A stretch of 64,000 nt of DNA from Thelonectria olida (lineage: Eukaryota > Ascomycota > Sordariomycetes > Hypocreales > Nectriaceae), in assembly GCA_020736575.1 (NCBI GenBank), contig JAGPYM010000002.1, positions 1,302,001-1,366,000 of the forward strand, given 5' to 3'. A program made the position numbers and the translations under genes. Below, in pieces: positions 52,135 through 63,500 of this stretch. Numbering within the stretch: position 1 is the first letter of the stretch; each line of letters starts with the position of its first letter. The notes beneath the pieces are model-generated. The model saw nothing but the letters and a program-made list of their open reading frames with translations. It had not been told where the DNA came from and did no database searches.

Positions 52135-54647
52135 ATGTCGGCTAAACCCCAAGAACTCCTCTCGGGGCCTGCGGCAGACAGCGCGAGAACATTGCTGCGA
52201 GTTGTCATTCTCATTCTCATCGCTGCTGCTGCTATTTCTAGCCGTCTCTTCTCCGTTATTCGTAAGTGTCCCACGGCCGCAGCCAGATAGCTTCACACTC
52301 CCTCTCCTTACTCAATCTGCAGCTCTACCATGCGACGTGCATTCTGCCAGAGCATTCTGCTAACATACTTATAGGATTCGAGAGTATTATCCACGAGTGT
52401 CCGTAACTCCGTCGCCCCTTCTGTCCTCCAGTGACGTACTGACCATTCCACAGTCGACCCTTGGTTCAACTTCCGCGCGACGAAATACCTTGTCGCCAAT
52501 GGATTCTACAAGTTCTGGGATTGGTTTGACGATCGCACATGGTATCCTCTCGGTCGGGTTACCGGAGGCACCCTCTACCCTGGTCTGATGGTTACGAGCG
52601 GCGTCATCTACCATGCTCTCCGCGCTCTCGCTGTCCCCGTCGATATCAGGAACATTTGCGTGCTCCTCGCGCCCGCCTTCTCCGGCCTTACGGCGTACGC
52701 ATCGTACCTCCTGACCAACGAGATGACCACATCGCCTTCTGCTGGCCTCCTTGCTGCTATCTTTATGGGAATTGCTCCTGGTTATATCTCGCGATCTGTC
52801 GCCGGCAGCTATGACAACGAAGCCATTGCCATCTTCCTCCTCGTCTTTACCTTTTTCCTCTGGATCAAGGCTCTTAAACTTGGCTCCATGCTTTGGGGTG
52901 CGCTGTGCGCGCTCTTCTACGGCTACATGGTTGCCTCATGGGGTGGTTATGTCTTCATTACCTGCCTATTGCCCATGCACGCTTTCGTTCTGGTCTGCAT
53001 GGGTCGCTACAGCACTCGGCTTTATGTTAGTTACACAACCTGGTATGCTCTCGGAACGTTGGCTAGCTTCCAAATTCCTTTCGTTGGTTTCCTTCCTGTC
53101 AAGACCAGCGAACATATGCCTGCCATGGGTATGATCATCCCTACTCTTTTGCGTGCTCTTTTGCTGATATACGAAATAGGCATCTTCGGTTTCCTCCAGG
53201 TAATTGGAGCCGTTTATTACGTGCGATCCGCTATCCAGGGACGACAGTTCCGGAATTTCGTTTTCAGTCTCGTCGCGTTCCTCTTTTGCGTGGGCGTTAG
53301 CGGCCTGGTTCTCATGACCCGTTTGGGTTATATTGCTCCCTGGAGTGGTCGATTCTATTCCCTCTGGGACACGGGATACGCTAAGATCCACATCCCCATT
53401 ATCGCCTCCGTTTCTGAGCATCAGCCCACTGCCTGGCCGTCGTTCTTCTTTGATCTCAACTTCCTGATCTGGCTCTTCCCTGCTGGTGTCTACATGTGCT
53501 TCCAGAATCTCAGGGACGAGCATGTCTTCATCGTCGTCTATGCCCTGTTCGGAAGCTATTTCGCTGGTGTCATGGTTCGCCTGATGCTTACTTTGACGCC
53601 GGTGGTCTGTGTTACTGCCGCCATTTGTGTCTCTCAAATCCTCGACACCTACCTAGCCTTGGACTTGAACAAAGCCCAGGTCACCCAGTCTGAGGGCTCC
53701 GAAGGCAAGAAAGCAAAGGGCGGCCTGAAAGCCACAGAGAAGCCAACTGTTGGAATCTACCACACTCTTTCCAAAGTCGTCATGACCGGTGCCATGGGCA
53801 TCTACCTGCTCATGTTCGTTACTCACTGCACTTGGGTTACCTCCAACGCCTACTCTTCTCCCTCGGTTGTGTTGGCTAGCCGAATGCCTGACGGAAGCCA
53901 GCACATCATTGATGACTACCGTGAGGCCTACCAGTGGCTTCGCCAGAACACCAAGGAAGACGCCAAAATCATGTCCTGGTGGGATTACGGCTACCAGATT
54001 GGTGGCATGGCTGACCGGCCCACTTTGGTCGACAACAACACCTGGAACAACACTCATATTGCTACTGTTGGCAAGGCTATGAGCTCCCGGGAGGAGGTCA
54101 GCTACCCCATTATGCGACAGCACGAAGTCGACTACGTTCTGGTCGTCTTTGGTGGTCTCCTCGGTTACTCTGGAGACGATATCAACAAGTTCCTCTGGAT
54201 GGTTCGTATTGCCGAAGGTATCTGGCCTGATGAGGTCAAGGAGCGTGATTTCTTCACTGCCCGTGGCGAGTACCGAGTTGATGGTGATGCCACGGAGACG
54301 ATGAAGAACAGTTTGATGTGAGTCTGGCCATACTCGAAGATTTTGAAAATTTGACATGCTAACTTGATGTTAAAAGGTACAAGATGTCGTACTACAACTA
54401 CAACAGCCTCTTCCCTTCGGGCCAGGCCATCGACAGAGTGCGTGGTGTTCGCATGCCCGACCAGGGCCCTGTGCTTAACACTCTTGAAGAAGCTTTCACC
54501 AGTGAGAACTGGATCATTCGCATCTTCAAGGTCAAGGACCTGGACAACATTGGACGTGACCACGCGGCTGCGGCTGCCTTTGACAAGGGCTTGAAGAAGA
54601 AGAAGTCTCAGAAGAAGAGGGGCGCCCGTGTTCTCCGGGTTGACTGA
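52135..54647 (+). CDS. stt3: Oligosaccharyltransferase catalytic subunit STT3
   Basis: Four exons, 52135..52261, 52375..52398 (24 nt), 52454..54317 and 54377..54647, 761 aa. The joins give [27 protein letters not shown], exactly the family N-terminus with the catalytic Asp of EFDPW. The third intron restores NSLMYKMSYYNYNS. Other marks are GSYDNEAIA, the SVSEHQP loop (near 53407), SWWDYGYQIGG (near 53975, the WWDYG sequon-binding motif) and DNNTWNNTHIATVGKAM. Many transmembrane helices precede the lumenal domain, and the tail is KKKKSQKKRG. Family knowledge: transfers the Glc3Man9GlcNAc2 glycan to Asn in N-x-S/T in the ER lumen. The second exon has only 24 nt, and the donor after it is GTCCGT, an uncommon form. 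Confidence 0.96.
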
Positions 54648-56117
54648 ATTTCTTGACGATGGAGAAGAGGATCGGATGGGAATAAACTGAGCCAAGCCGG
54701 TTCGCACGTAGACAAAAAAGCGCATTTGCATTGTATACCACTGTATGATCTGATCAGTAGAAACAATAACCGAGTTTTCATTTTCTCAAAGCTATAGAGA
54801 CCCATTCATGAAGCTCCGTGTGTATGTTTGCAACAACGGGCTTGCTCCCCAATGCCACAAGAGCTGGTTCTGTTGGCTCTCGAATAGTCTTGACACACGC
54901 AGGAGACGTCTTCTATATTCATTCTCCCAAATTGATTCTCACACCAATGAGGCGTGTTTCCTGCTGAAAAGGCAGGTAGGTGTTTCTGCCGTATAAGAAT
55001 TAAGCAAACGAGGGTAACATATTTCGGGAGTTTGTTGGCGGTGGATAGAAGGTGAAGGGTAAAAGTGCGAACACTCGCTCGCGTTCCCCAGCACGGCGTT
55101 TGCAGGCACACGCACCTCGTTTTCTCATCGCGCCTATGAGAATGAATGAAATAGATACAAACTATTGAGGCTATGAGGTTGATAAATTCCGTCTTCACCC
55201 TCGAGTTGGATCCTTCCCTCCCTTCTCTTCAACATCATTTTCTTCCACCACGAACTCATCATCACTACTTTCTTCTTCTTCGTATTCCGACCACATCCTC
55301 AAGATTCATATATACTCGGCATCAAGTCTCCGAGAGTATTAACGATACTTTCGGGACGAGGTACTGGGTTAAGTATATATCAGGACAACGGAGCTGTGCT
55401 CCATCATCATCCTCATCCCCACGAGCTACTATCCCTGGGGTTGCAGTAAGTGAACTCTTCTTTCCAAGAGGCTCTTCATCTGAGCCCTTTTCCCTTATTT
55501 TATTCCCTGTTCTTTTGATGCTCGGAGGCGGATGAAGACAAGAGACGGATGGACTGACATGTTGACATAGCTTCGAAAAGACGACCTTGTTTTATCATCT
55601 TGTCGGCTTATCGTTTCAGGTTGCGTTAAGCAATTTCTAGAAAGCTTAGTTGAGCATCCTAGACGAGCTTAATTTCCAGAGACTGCTGATTTTTCTTCCG
55701 GAAGCTTGTTGCCAGCCTTCTATCCCAACTGGCAGAGACGTGCCTTGGCGGTTGGCAAAGCTGGCAACCAGCTGGCAACGACTCGATTAGGAAGATCATT
55801 AGTCAGTCTTCTTGATCTCTGATTCACCCCGAGAAAGTCCTTGTCCGCTCCTTTTTTTGGACTTTGAGGAGCTTCTCCCTGTCGTTTGTTCGTCCTCTCC
55901 TTCTCTCCTTCTCTCCTTCTCTCCTTCTCTCCTTCTCTCCTTCTCTCCTTCTCTCCTTCTCTCCTTCTCTCCTTCTCTCCTTCTCTCCTTCCCACACCCA
56001 CTCCGTCCTTCTCTCCTTCCGACCCCATACATTCTTTCTTTTTTAATTTCTTCCCTACCTTCTCTCATCATTAACTCTCGTCATTCTTTCCCATTCGTTT
56101 TTGAGTCTCCAGCCCCA
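54648..56117. other. Intergenic region and pyrimidine-rich leader
   Basis: No gene is supported. From about 55170 the plus strand is strongly C/T-rich. A GTAAGT at 55447 and a TTTCAG near 55619 could bound a leader intron of the downstream gene. The 12-copy octamer repeat at 55895..55990 lies about 130 nt before its first ATG. Confidence 0.5.
55895..55990. repeat. Twelve perfect tandem copies of CTCTCCTT
   Basis: An uninterrupted 96-bp polypyrimidine/polypurine repeat with an 8-bp unit, in the presumed leader or promoter of the CxxC gene. Such tracts can form triplex structure and vary in length between strains. Open frames through it encode repetitive peptides and are not considered real. 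Confidence 0.9.
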
Positions 56118-59100
56118 ATGGCTCTCAAGCCATTGACCTGCTCATGCCTCCTTGACTCTCACTACCCGAACTCGGTTGTGCTGACCGTTGGTACTAGCAC
56201 GATGGGTCGTGGTAAAGGACTTTTTGGGAGAAAACGGGACTCGAGTCCCAAAGTTGACCTTCTTGGCACAGCTCTTGGATTTTCCTACCTCCGAGAAGCC
56301 CAGAGACGTTCCAAGAAGCGTCCTTCGCAGCAGACGCCCGTCTATGACTCTTCCATTGACGACAAACACTACGCTGAAGACTACGGAGACGATGACCTGA
56401 CCGAGTCTGAGTCGTATACTGTTTCTCGAGCCAGAACTCCTCGAGCCCACCACCGTCGCTCTCGATCTCGCACTCCTTCGGGATTGCGATCCAAGTCCAG
56501 GGCTAAGTTGGAATCGAAGTCCCGACGTCGATCGCCCTCGGAACCTCCATCTCCACGCGCAGCTACGTCCGATGTTCCTCGTCGCCGCTCGTTCTCGCGT
56601 CCTGATCTCTCACGTCAATCTGCTACTCCAGTTCGGCCGTTGTCTCATGCTGCTTCTTTTCTACAGCCGCCTCCGGCGTATCCGCTTCGCATTCCTTCCA
56701 ACATGTCAACTCACACTGTTTGTATGAACCCGCCTCACTTCTACGAGCCTATGCAGCCGCAGTCTTTTGGAACTATGCAAGTCCAGCAGCAACAGCAGCA
56801 GCCCGTGTACTATCAGCAACAACCACTTGCTTTCGTCTCAGCTCAGGCACATGAACCGCGTTACGTCGTCAATTCCGTTGCTCAACCCCTTGTGGTCTAT
56901 CCTGAGCCCGTTGAGATGCCGGCGCCTCAGTTGACACCCCAGCAGGTAGTTGGTAATTCTTTGGAGCAACATCGCCATCCTTCTACCAACCAGGCCCACC
57001 GCAACATCTCGTCCGGCTGGGCTGAAGGCTCCGGGCTTCCTGCTGACCTTGTCGAACGTCTCCAGCGAAATGTTGACCAAAAGATGAGAGACTTGGCTCG
57101 GAAGCCCAGCGACAACCATCTTCGGGCTGATCTGCGAAAGCTTCAAGATCGACTCAACAAGACGCTCAACCTGGCCATTGCCGAGCAGAACGATTCCGAG
57201 GACAACGAATGGACCGAGGCAGCACCCAAGGCAAGAGCTTTGCACCAAAGTAAGCCGGTTAAGTCGAACAAGTCGGATCATGAATTTGCCGACTATTCTC
57301 GACCTGGCCGGTCAGGCAGGGACAGAACGCCCGTCTCGCGAGACTATGAAGATGGTCGTTATGAGAAGCTGCTTCCCCCGCGAGACTCCAGCGTTCACCG
57401 AGTGCCCCTTCGCCATATCTGTTCTGACTGTGGAGTTGAGAGATCGGACTCGTTCAACGAGAAATACCCTCTTCGTGATGAGACTCAACGTCGCTTCAAC
57501 TTCTGCGATGCTTGCAGACAAGAGAAGATCCGCCGAGGTGTCGAGACGCGATATCCCTTCTGCTTTAGCTGCGGCATGGCGAGGTCCAAGTCCTACCAAA
57601 AGCGTCATCCAACTCTTCCAGGTGATCCCATCGCCCCGAACCATTGCGGCAACTGTTCGGATCCCACCCGAAAGAGTGAAGCATTTGCAGACACGTCCAG
57701 CCTTGGCTCGGTAAGTTTCGTTTTGTCTGACTGTGTATGAGTTCTAACTTGATACAGAAGCACGAACACAAGCCCGAGCGCGAAGATGATGGCGATTCTC
57801 TACAGGTTCAGGTTCATACCAACCGCCGCGGCGACAAGGTCTCTGACCACAGCAAGAGATCAAAGCCCACCCGCGTCGAGTACGAATCCGACGTGCATCA
57901 GTCAGTAGAAGAGGTCATCATTGTTCGCAAGAAGCGCCAGCCACAAGGCCAGCCCTCTCGACAACAGACTGAAGTCTCGAACCCTCGTGTCCTGCAACTC
58001 CAGACCGAGACGAACCACAAAGGGAAATCACCAGATCGCCCAGTTCGAAGATCTAGATCGGCAGATCGACGAGCGCAGCGAAAGACAGCGGATAATGCCA
58101 CCCGTCCGGCTCCCGAAGCTGACACACGAACAGCAAGCTTTGATAACTATCGAGCTCCTTATGTTGAGTCCGCTCCTTCGTCTCGACAGAGCACCCCACC
58201 AGATGTCCAGGCTTCCGTTGAGAAGACTGACGTGTTGGAATGCGAGACATGCCATTCGAAGCAGTCACCAAGAGTTGCGAGCGCCCCTGCCGAGGCTGTT
58301 GGCACCGGCAAAGCCAAGTCGACCAGCAACACCGAGACCGGGTCTATCAGCAACCCCAAGTCAACCAACAACCAACCTAGTGAAGGCCAGACTATCAAGG
58401 CCGCTGACAAACGCAATGGATCCGACTCATCATCCAGTTCTGGTTCGCTCAAGAGCGCTATGAAGTCATCCAAGAGCAAGAAGTCTGCAAGTGTTCGGTT
58501 CACGGACCTGGTCGACACTCGATCCGCTGAGTCGGTCGTCATCAAGTCCGAAGATACGCCCACCGTCGATATGTCCCAGAAAGAGGTGAAAGAAAAGGAG
58601 CTTGATCGTACTGAAAATGTCAAGCAGTCGCCACTCATGTTTCGCACTGACGACGATCCCTTCTATACCGCACCTGGTGGTAACGAGGCTATTTCGGAGA
58701 ACGATCGACTTCACCCGGACTTTAGCATCCCTAGAACTCGCGACATCCCATATAATGCCTCCACAACTGTCCCAGGAGGTGGTGCTTTCAACGCTGGCGC
58801 TTTCAGCCCTGAGTTTGAGGCTACCCTCGATGACTGGGAGAACTCTGCCAGTCGAAGAGACTTCGGTACATCGTACGGAACTCCTCCGGCTCAGACGAAC
58901 CCCTTCTCTGGTGACTCTCGCTACGTTGGACAAAGAAACGGCCGCCCTCATTCGTTTCCAGCTTCGAGATTCGGTTCTCTCTTTGACAGTCCCACAAACA
59001 ACAACGGCTCACCTGCAGTTGGCGGTAACAGACCTGGTCCTACTCCCAACACGCCCATGGCCTCGAGGCAAGGTTCCTTCCGGTTCAAAGAGACTGCCAG

Positions 59101-59733
59101 AGACCATTAGGAGGGATTTGGCCACCACGTCTTCCCCGACCGTGAGGAATCGGCCTCTCCTGACCGGCACAATTTGTTTCCGAGAGCCCAAGGACGTGCA
59201 GCGCGCGCTTCCCTGTACACCACCGACGAGGAGTCTTTCTTCCAGAGCCACGATAGCTCTCAGCAGAGCCCCAACCCTTACTATCAACCGCGCAGGCAAT
59301 TCGGCCATGGGTTTCCCTCTGACTTTACCCCCGGCAACATGTATGAGCAACAAACACGATCTTGGCCACGACCGGACGATCGCATCCCCCAGCAACTTCC
59401 CAAGGAAACCAGCTCTGTTATTCCTCCTCCCCCTGAGCACCCTGCAATGAAGATTGGTATGTAATAGCTACAATCCGTCAAGAGACTCTGCTAACCATAA
59501 GATGTGTAGATAATATTGTGAGAGATTCTACTTACGAGGACCCCAAGAGTGATGACTCTGAAGTCATTGAACCCGTCTCCTCGGATGACGACAATGACGT
59601 TGATGAAGTTATTATTACCGAGGGAGCCTACAACCTAATGCATCCTAGTCAGCAGCACGGCGAGCGTTTCGCTAAACGCAACGGCGCATACTTCCCAGTC
59701 ATGCCAGAGTATGACGCTGGTTATGGTTACTGA
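56118..59733 (+). CDS. Disordered RS/Q-rich protein with duplicated CxxC zinc module; coding frame broken by in-frame UAG
   Basis: Exon 1 56118..57710, exon 2 57758..59456, exon 3 59510..59733. Introns of 47 and 53 nt have GTAAGT and GTATGT donors, CTAAC branch points and CAG and TAG acceptors. The start could be ATG 56118 or ATG 56202 (MGRGKGLFGRKRD). The protein has an RS-like basic stretch (RRSRSRTPSGLRSKSRAK), a Gln run, a helix (VERLQRNVDQKMRDL) and two similar cysteine modules at nt about 57415..57665 (four CxxC pairs). A long disordered half with SLKSAMKSSKSKKSASVRF follows. The frame reaches a TAG at 59108..59110 after 981 codons. It then continues in the same frame for 115 more codons to a good intron and a last exon ending GYGY. 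Function unknown. See finding on the stop. Confidence 0.75.
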
Positions 59734-60599
59734 GGGATTGAGGAGCGCCTTCAAGTTTATCGTGCGCGTTAGCGAGCGACCTGCCACTGTTTGACGATTA
59801 CCTTATCTTGGGCACTTGGGGAAATTGGGGTGTTGGTATCATGAGTTGACGATGTAACGACGTAACGATTTGGGACTGGAGTGCAGAGCTTTTTGAGATT
59901 GTTTTTCAGAGACAGGGGGAGGGGGGTCCGTCGACAAGTCATGATATATGCATGCAAATGTCGAGCTATCGTTGGGAACAACAAAGTAGCGAGATGCTTT
60001 TAGGCTGGCCTGTTATCATTGTCAACCTCATTTTTATCTTCAAGTTTAGAGTTGTGTGATGATCCAAGTGACTGCAGCGATCTGAAAGTAGACAGTCTCT
60101 ACAGACTTGGCAAGTTACGAGAACACTTCACAGTCACAATGTATCATCAGATATCTAACCGCCTTTGTTATTGTTCTACCAATGTTGGCACTTTTGTTCC
60201 CTTTTACCTAGTCATCCACAAGCCCATCCATTCCATATCTCTCTACCTTGGCGAGAGGAGCGGGTCTAACCATCCATGTATGCGACATCTACATGTCTTC
60301 GCCCAGCGAATCCCGAGCGATAATGTCCGAAGTATCTTATCTTCCCGAGGCACAGAAGAAGTAACAAACCAATAACCAGGGCATGGATGCAACCCATATG
60401 AACCATCCCACTTGACACTTGACACCGCGCCGTCCCATCCTTCGTTCCAAATCACGCTGCCAAAAAACCTGTTAAATACTTGCCTAGTTTGCTCCAATAT
60501 TCCTCCTGACATCACTCTTGCCTGTCGTTCCGGTCGCTGAAGACAAGAACAAAAAATACCCAAAAATACACAGAAATCGGTCAAGAAAGGACGGGTAAT
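59734..60599. other. Convergent 3' region between the CxxC gene and the FHA kinase
   Basis: Both neighbours end here. No gene recognised. A single C-box-like GTGATGA near 60055 lacks a partner D box at a proper distance and any rRNA match. Confidence 0.5.
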
Positions 60600-63500
60600 T
60601 TAGCGAAGACTGAACCCATTTTCCTTGTCCGGGCTTAACCGCGAGGGTTGTGCCGCGAAGCCACGACCAGCATGAGATGTTGGCGGTGCGCTTGCTGGTG
60701 ATCCCCTTCGTGAAGTCGGCGGTTGTCGAGCGCGTAGATAGTTGATAGCATCTTGTCTCTTCCTTTCGAACACGCGACTTCTTTCGCGCTCCCTTTCAAC
60801 GAAGCGCTTTCGGTCTTCCTGCTCAGCGTTGGCCTCGCGCTCCCTCTTTCGCTTCTCAGCAACATCTCGAATGCGTTTCTCTGTCCTTTGACATGCCAGG
60901 TCGAGTCTATGGGCGAATTCTTCGTTCGCTAGTCGGAGCGTCTTGTCTTCGCCACGAGCTCGAGACGATCCACCCCAAAAGCACCTAAACGTGATGTTCG
61001 TCTGAACTGTTGGCTCGTTACTTTTCCATATCAGCACCTCGTCTCCGTTGTACAATGGTGTCCAGTGACGCGCTGGGCCGGTGGGATTCTTTGCATCAGA
61101 GGAAGCAAGAGTATAGCCATTGATTTGAATACCCATTGTGGCCTTGGTCGAGATATAAAACGTGTAGGAATTTGGGTCATCTGCCGAATCACTCTGCCAA
61201 GGAGCAGGTACCTTGGAGGGATCCTTGGCCGGATCATAGCCTTCGCCCTCTTTCCAGAGGAGCAACTTGAAGGCGTACTTTGGAACCCGTGATTCAGTCC
61301 TCGGTTGGAAGACCTCCGTATTCTCGGGGCCTCGGCCGAAGGACACGAGCGAGTCTGTGACTGGGAATGATATCCCAGAGATCACAGAACCAGGATGGGA
61401 CTCAAACATAGCAACTGCTCGCTTGTTATGCGTGTCATCCTGAACTGGAACAACGATCTGCACGCTAGGAACGAGGGTATCGGGAATCGACTCGAGGTCC
61501 ATCGGAGGGGCGGTAGGGGGAAACTCCAGGCCATCGTCCGTCATGTTTTGATCGCTCTGGTTGGAAATTGCTCGTGCAAATGTGGGCAGCTCACTTCGCG
61601 ACTGTCCCTTGGGGTGTGGAGGAAACCACTTCATGGCAAGATCCCAGAGAGGAGACTTGCCAGGAGCGAATTCCTCGGATCTGTCGCGAGCAGCTTGCGA
61701 GAAGGCATCGCACTGAAGTTGAGTCATTTCGGGATAGTTTAGATGCCACGTCTTGCGATCTTGTGCCCAAAACGAGACCTTCATGTACGGGCGATCGATC
61801 TGCCGACCCGAACCTAGTCTTCTAATCTCAGGAACGCAGACCAACAGTTTGTATTCTTCAACGAGTTCATTAGAGAGGAGGTCCATGTTACCTTCCGACT
61901 TAAGTCTTTTCATAGTAGGCTTTCCAGGAGGCGTGTTTTCGTCGAATTCATCACTCGTATCCACGGAGCGGGGTTTTCGCTTGCTTGTGTTGAAGTCGCT
62001 CGACTGAATCGAGTAGTGAGAGGTGCCCAGGTAGTGAATGACGGACTCGTTGCCGCCGAGACTCTGGGAAGCCACTTCTTCTACCAAGCTCTGAAGCTGA
62101 TCAGCCGACTGGTTTTGGGCTATGGATATCGTAGTTTGACGCGAGATTGCTCGACGAGTCCCTCCTTTGGCCGTTTGTGAGTCGTCGGATTGATATGCCT
62201 CGTCCACGTCGTCGCCCAAGATCTCAGTCTCGCCCATGCTGGGGTTTTCGTTTTGGAGGTTGAGGAAATCTTCCGGGATGACCCCAGAACTGCCAATCGC
62301 AGAGACACCGACTTCTCCAAAAAGCCGAGGTGGCTGAGTTGGCTGCCCAAAAGAGCTCTCTTTCTCCGACTCTTCGCCCATGGAATCACTGACTCGGTCT
62401 TCGTCATAGTGCTGTGGCTGAAGCTGTGAGAAGTTCCCCAGCATATCGTCGTCGTCCGTGATTTCGTCGAAGGACTGAGATGCTTCGATCACTAAGCTTT
62501 GAGCACCCAGCCAGGGATGGCCGGTAAGCTCGGCTACAGTGGCTCGATTTTCCGGGCGTCTCTGGAGCATCCTACAAAGGAAGTCAATGGCTTGTTCTGA
62601 AATACCCTCTCGTTGAAGAGGAGTGATGTTGAGGCGCGTGGTCATGATCATCTTAAGAAGTTCGGAATAGCTGATCCCACTTTTGACGGGATATGGAGGA
62701 GATCTTGTCATGGTGTAGAATAGGACACCGCCGAGAGACCAGATATCGACGGCGTGATTATATCTCTGACCAGGCATACGCCGAACCTTTTTTCCACGGC
62801 TTCGCACTCCATTGTCATCGAACTCGGCATACTCGTTGTACACCTCGGGTGCGCAATAAAGCAGAGTTCCACAGAATGTTCTTAGGAAGGTCTGTTCACT
62901 ATCAACCATCTTGGACAAGCCGAAATCGGTGAGCTTGACGTCAATGGGATTGAGAGAATTGATCAAGATGTTGTCTGGCTTCACATCTCGGTGTGTAATG
63001 TTGTTCGCATGCAGATATCCCAATGCGCTGAGAAGCTGCTGCGACACGAGTCTCGCGTGTTCCTCGCCTAGGGCACCTTCGTCTGAGATGAGCTTGCCCA
63101 GGTCCCCACCGGGCACGTACTCCATGATTATGATGAGAAGCCTGTCGTCCCACTCAAAATGTTCGATATAGCGGACAATATTAGGCTGTGAGCCGATGGT
63201 CAGTTTGGGTTCTGAGTGGGGTGGTCTTGGGTGTGTAACACTTACATGGCTGACCCGTTGCATGATTTTCATCTCATTTTCAACTTTCTGGTCTAGAACA
63301 CCATTCTTGATAAACCTCCGTTTCTCGAGTTCCTTGGCGGCATACGGAAGGCCATCATATTTGGATGTAACCTTGTGAACCACCGCAAATGCTCCCTTGC
63401 CGATCATGCCAGTTCGGTTGTACTTTCCCGATCCAGACCACTCTCGATGCGTTGTTTCCCTCCTTTTCGATGGTGATCGAGTTACTACGCGAGTGGTTTC

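Noticed and set aside
55812..56117. N-terminal extension of the CxxC protein through the octamer repeat
   Set aside because: It has no ATG at its start and would encode a repetitive SPSLLLSF peptide. The tract is better read as leader or promoter.
59067..59110. Very short intron removing the in-frame UAG (GTTCCTTCC donor to CATTAG)
   Set aside because: At under 45 nt it is too short for this genome. The donor is poor and the phase does not restore the downstream frame.
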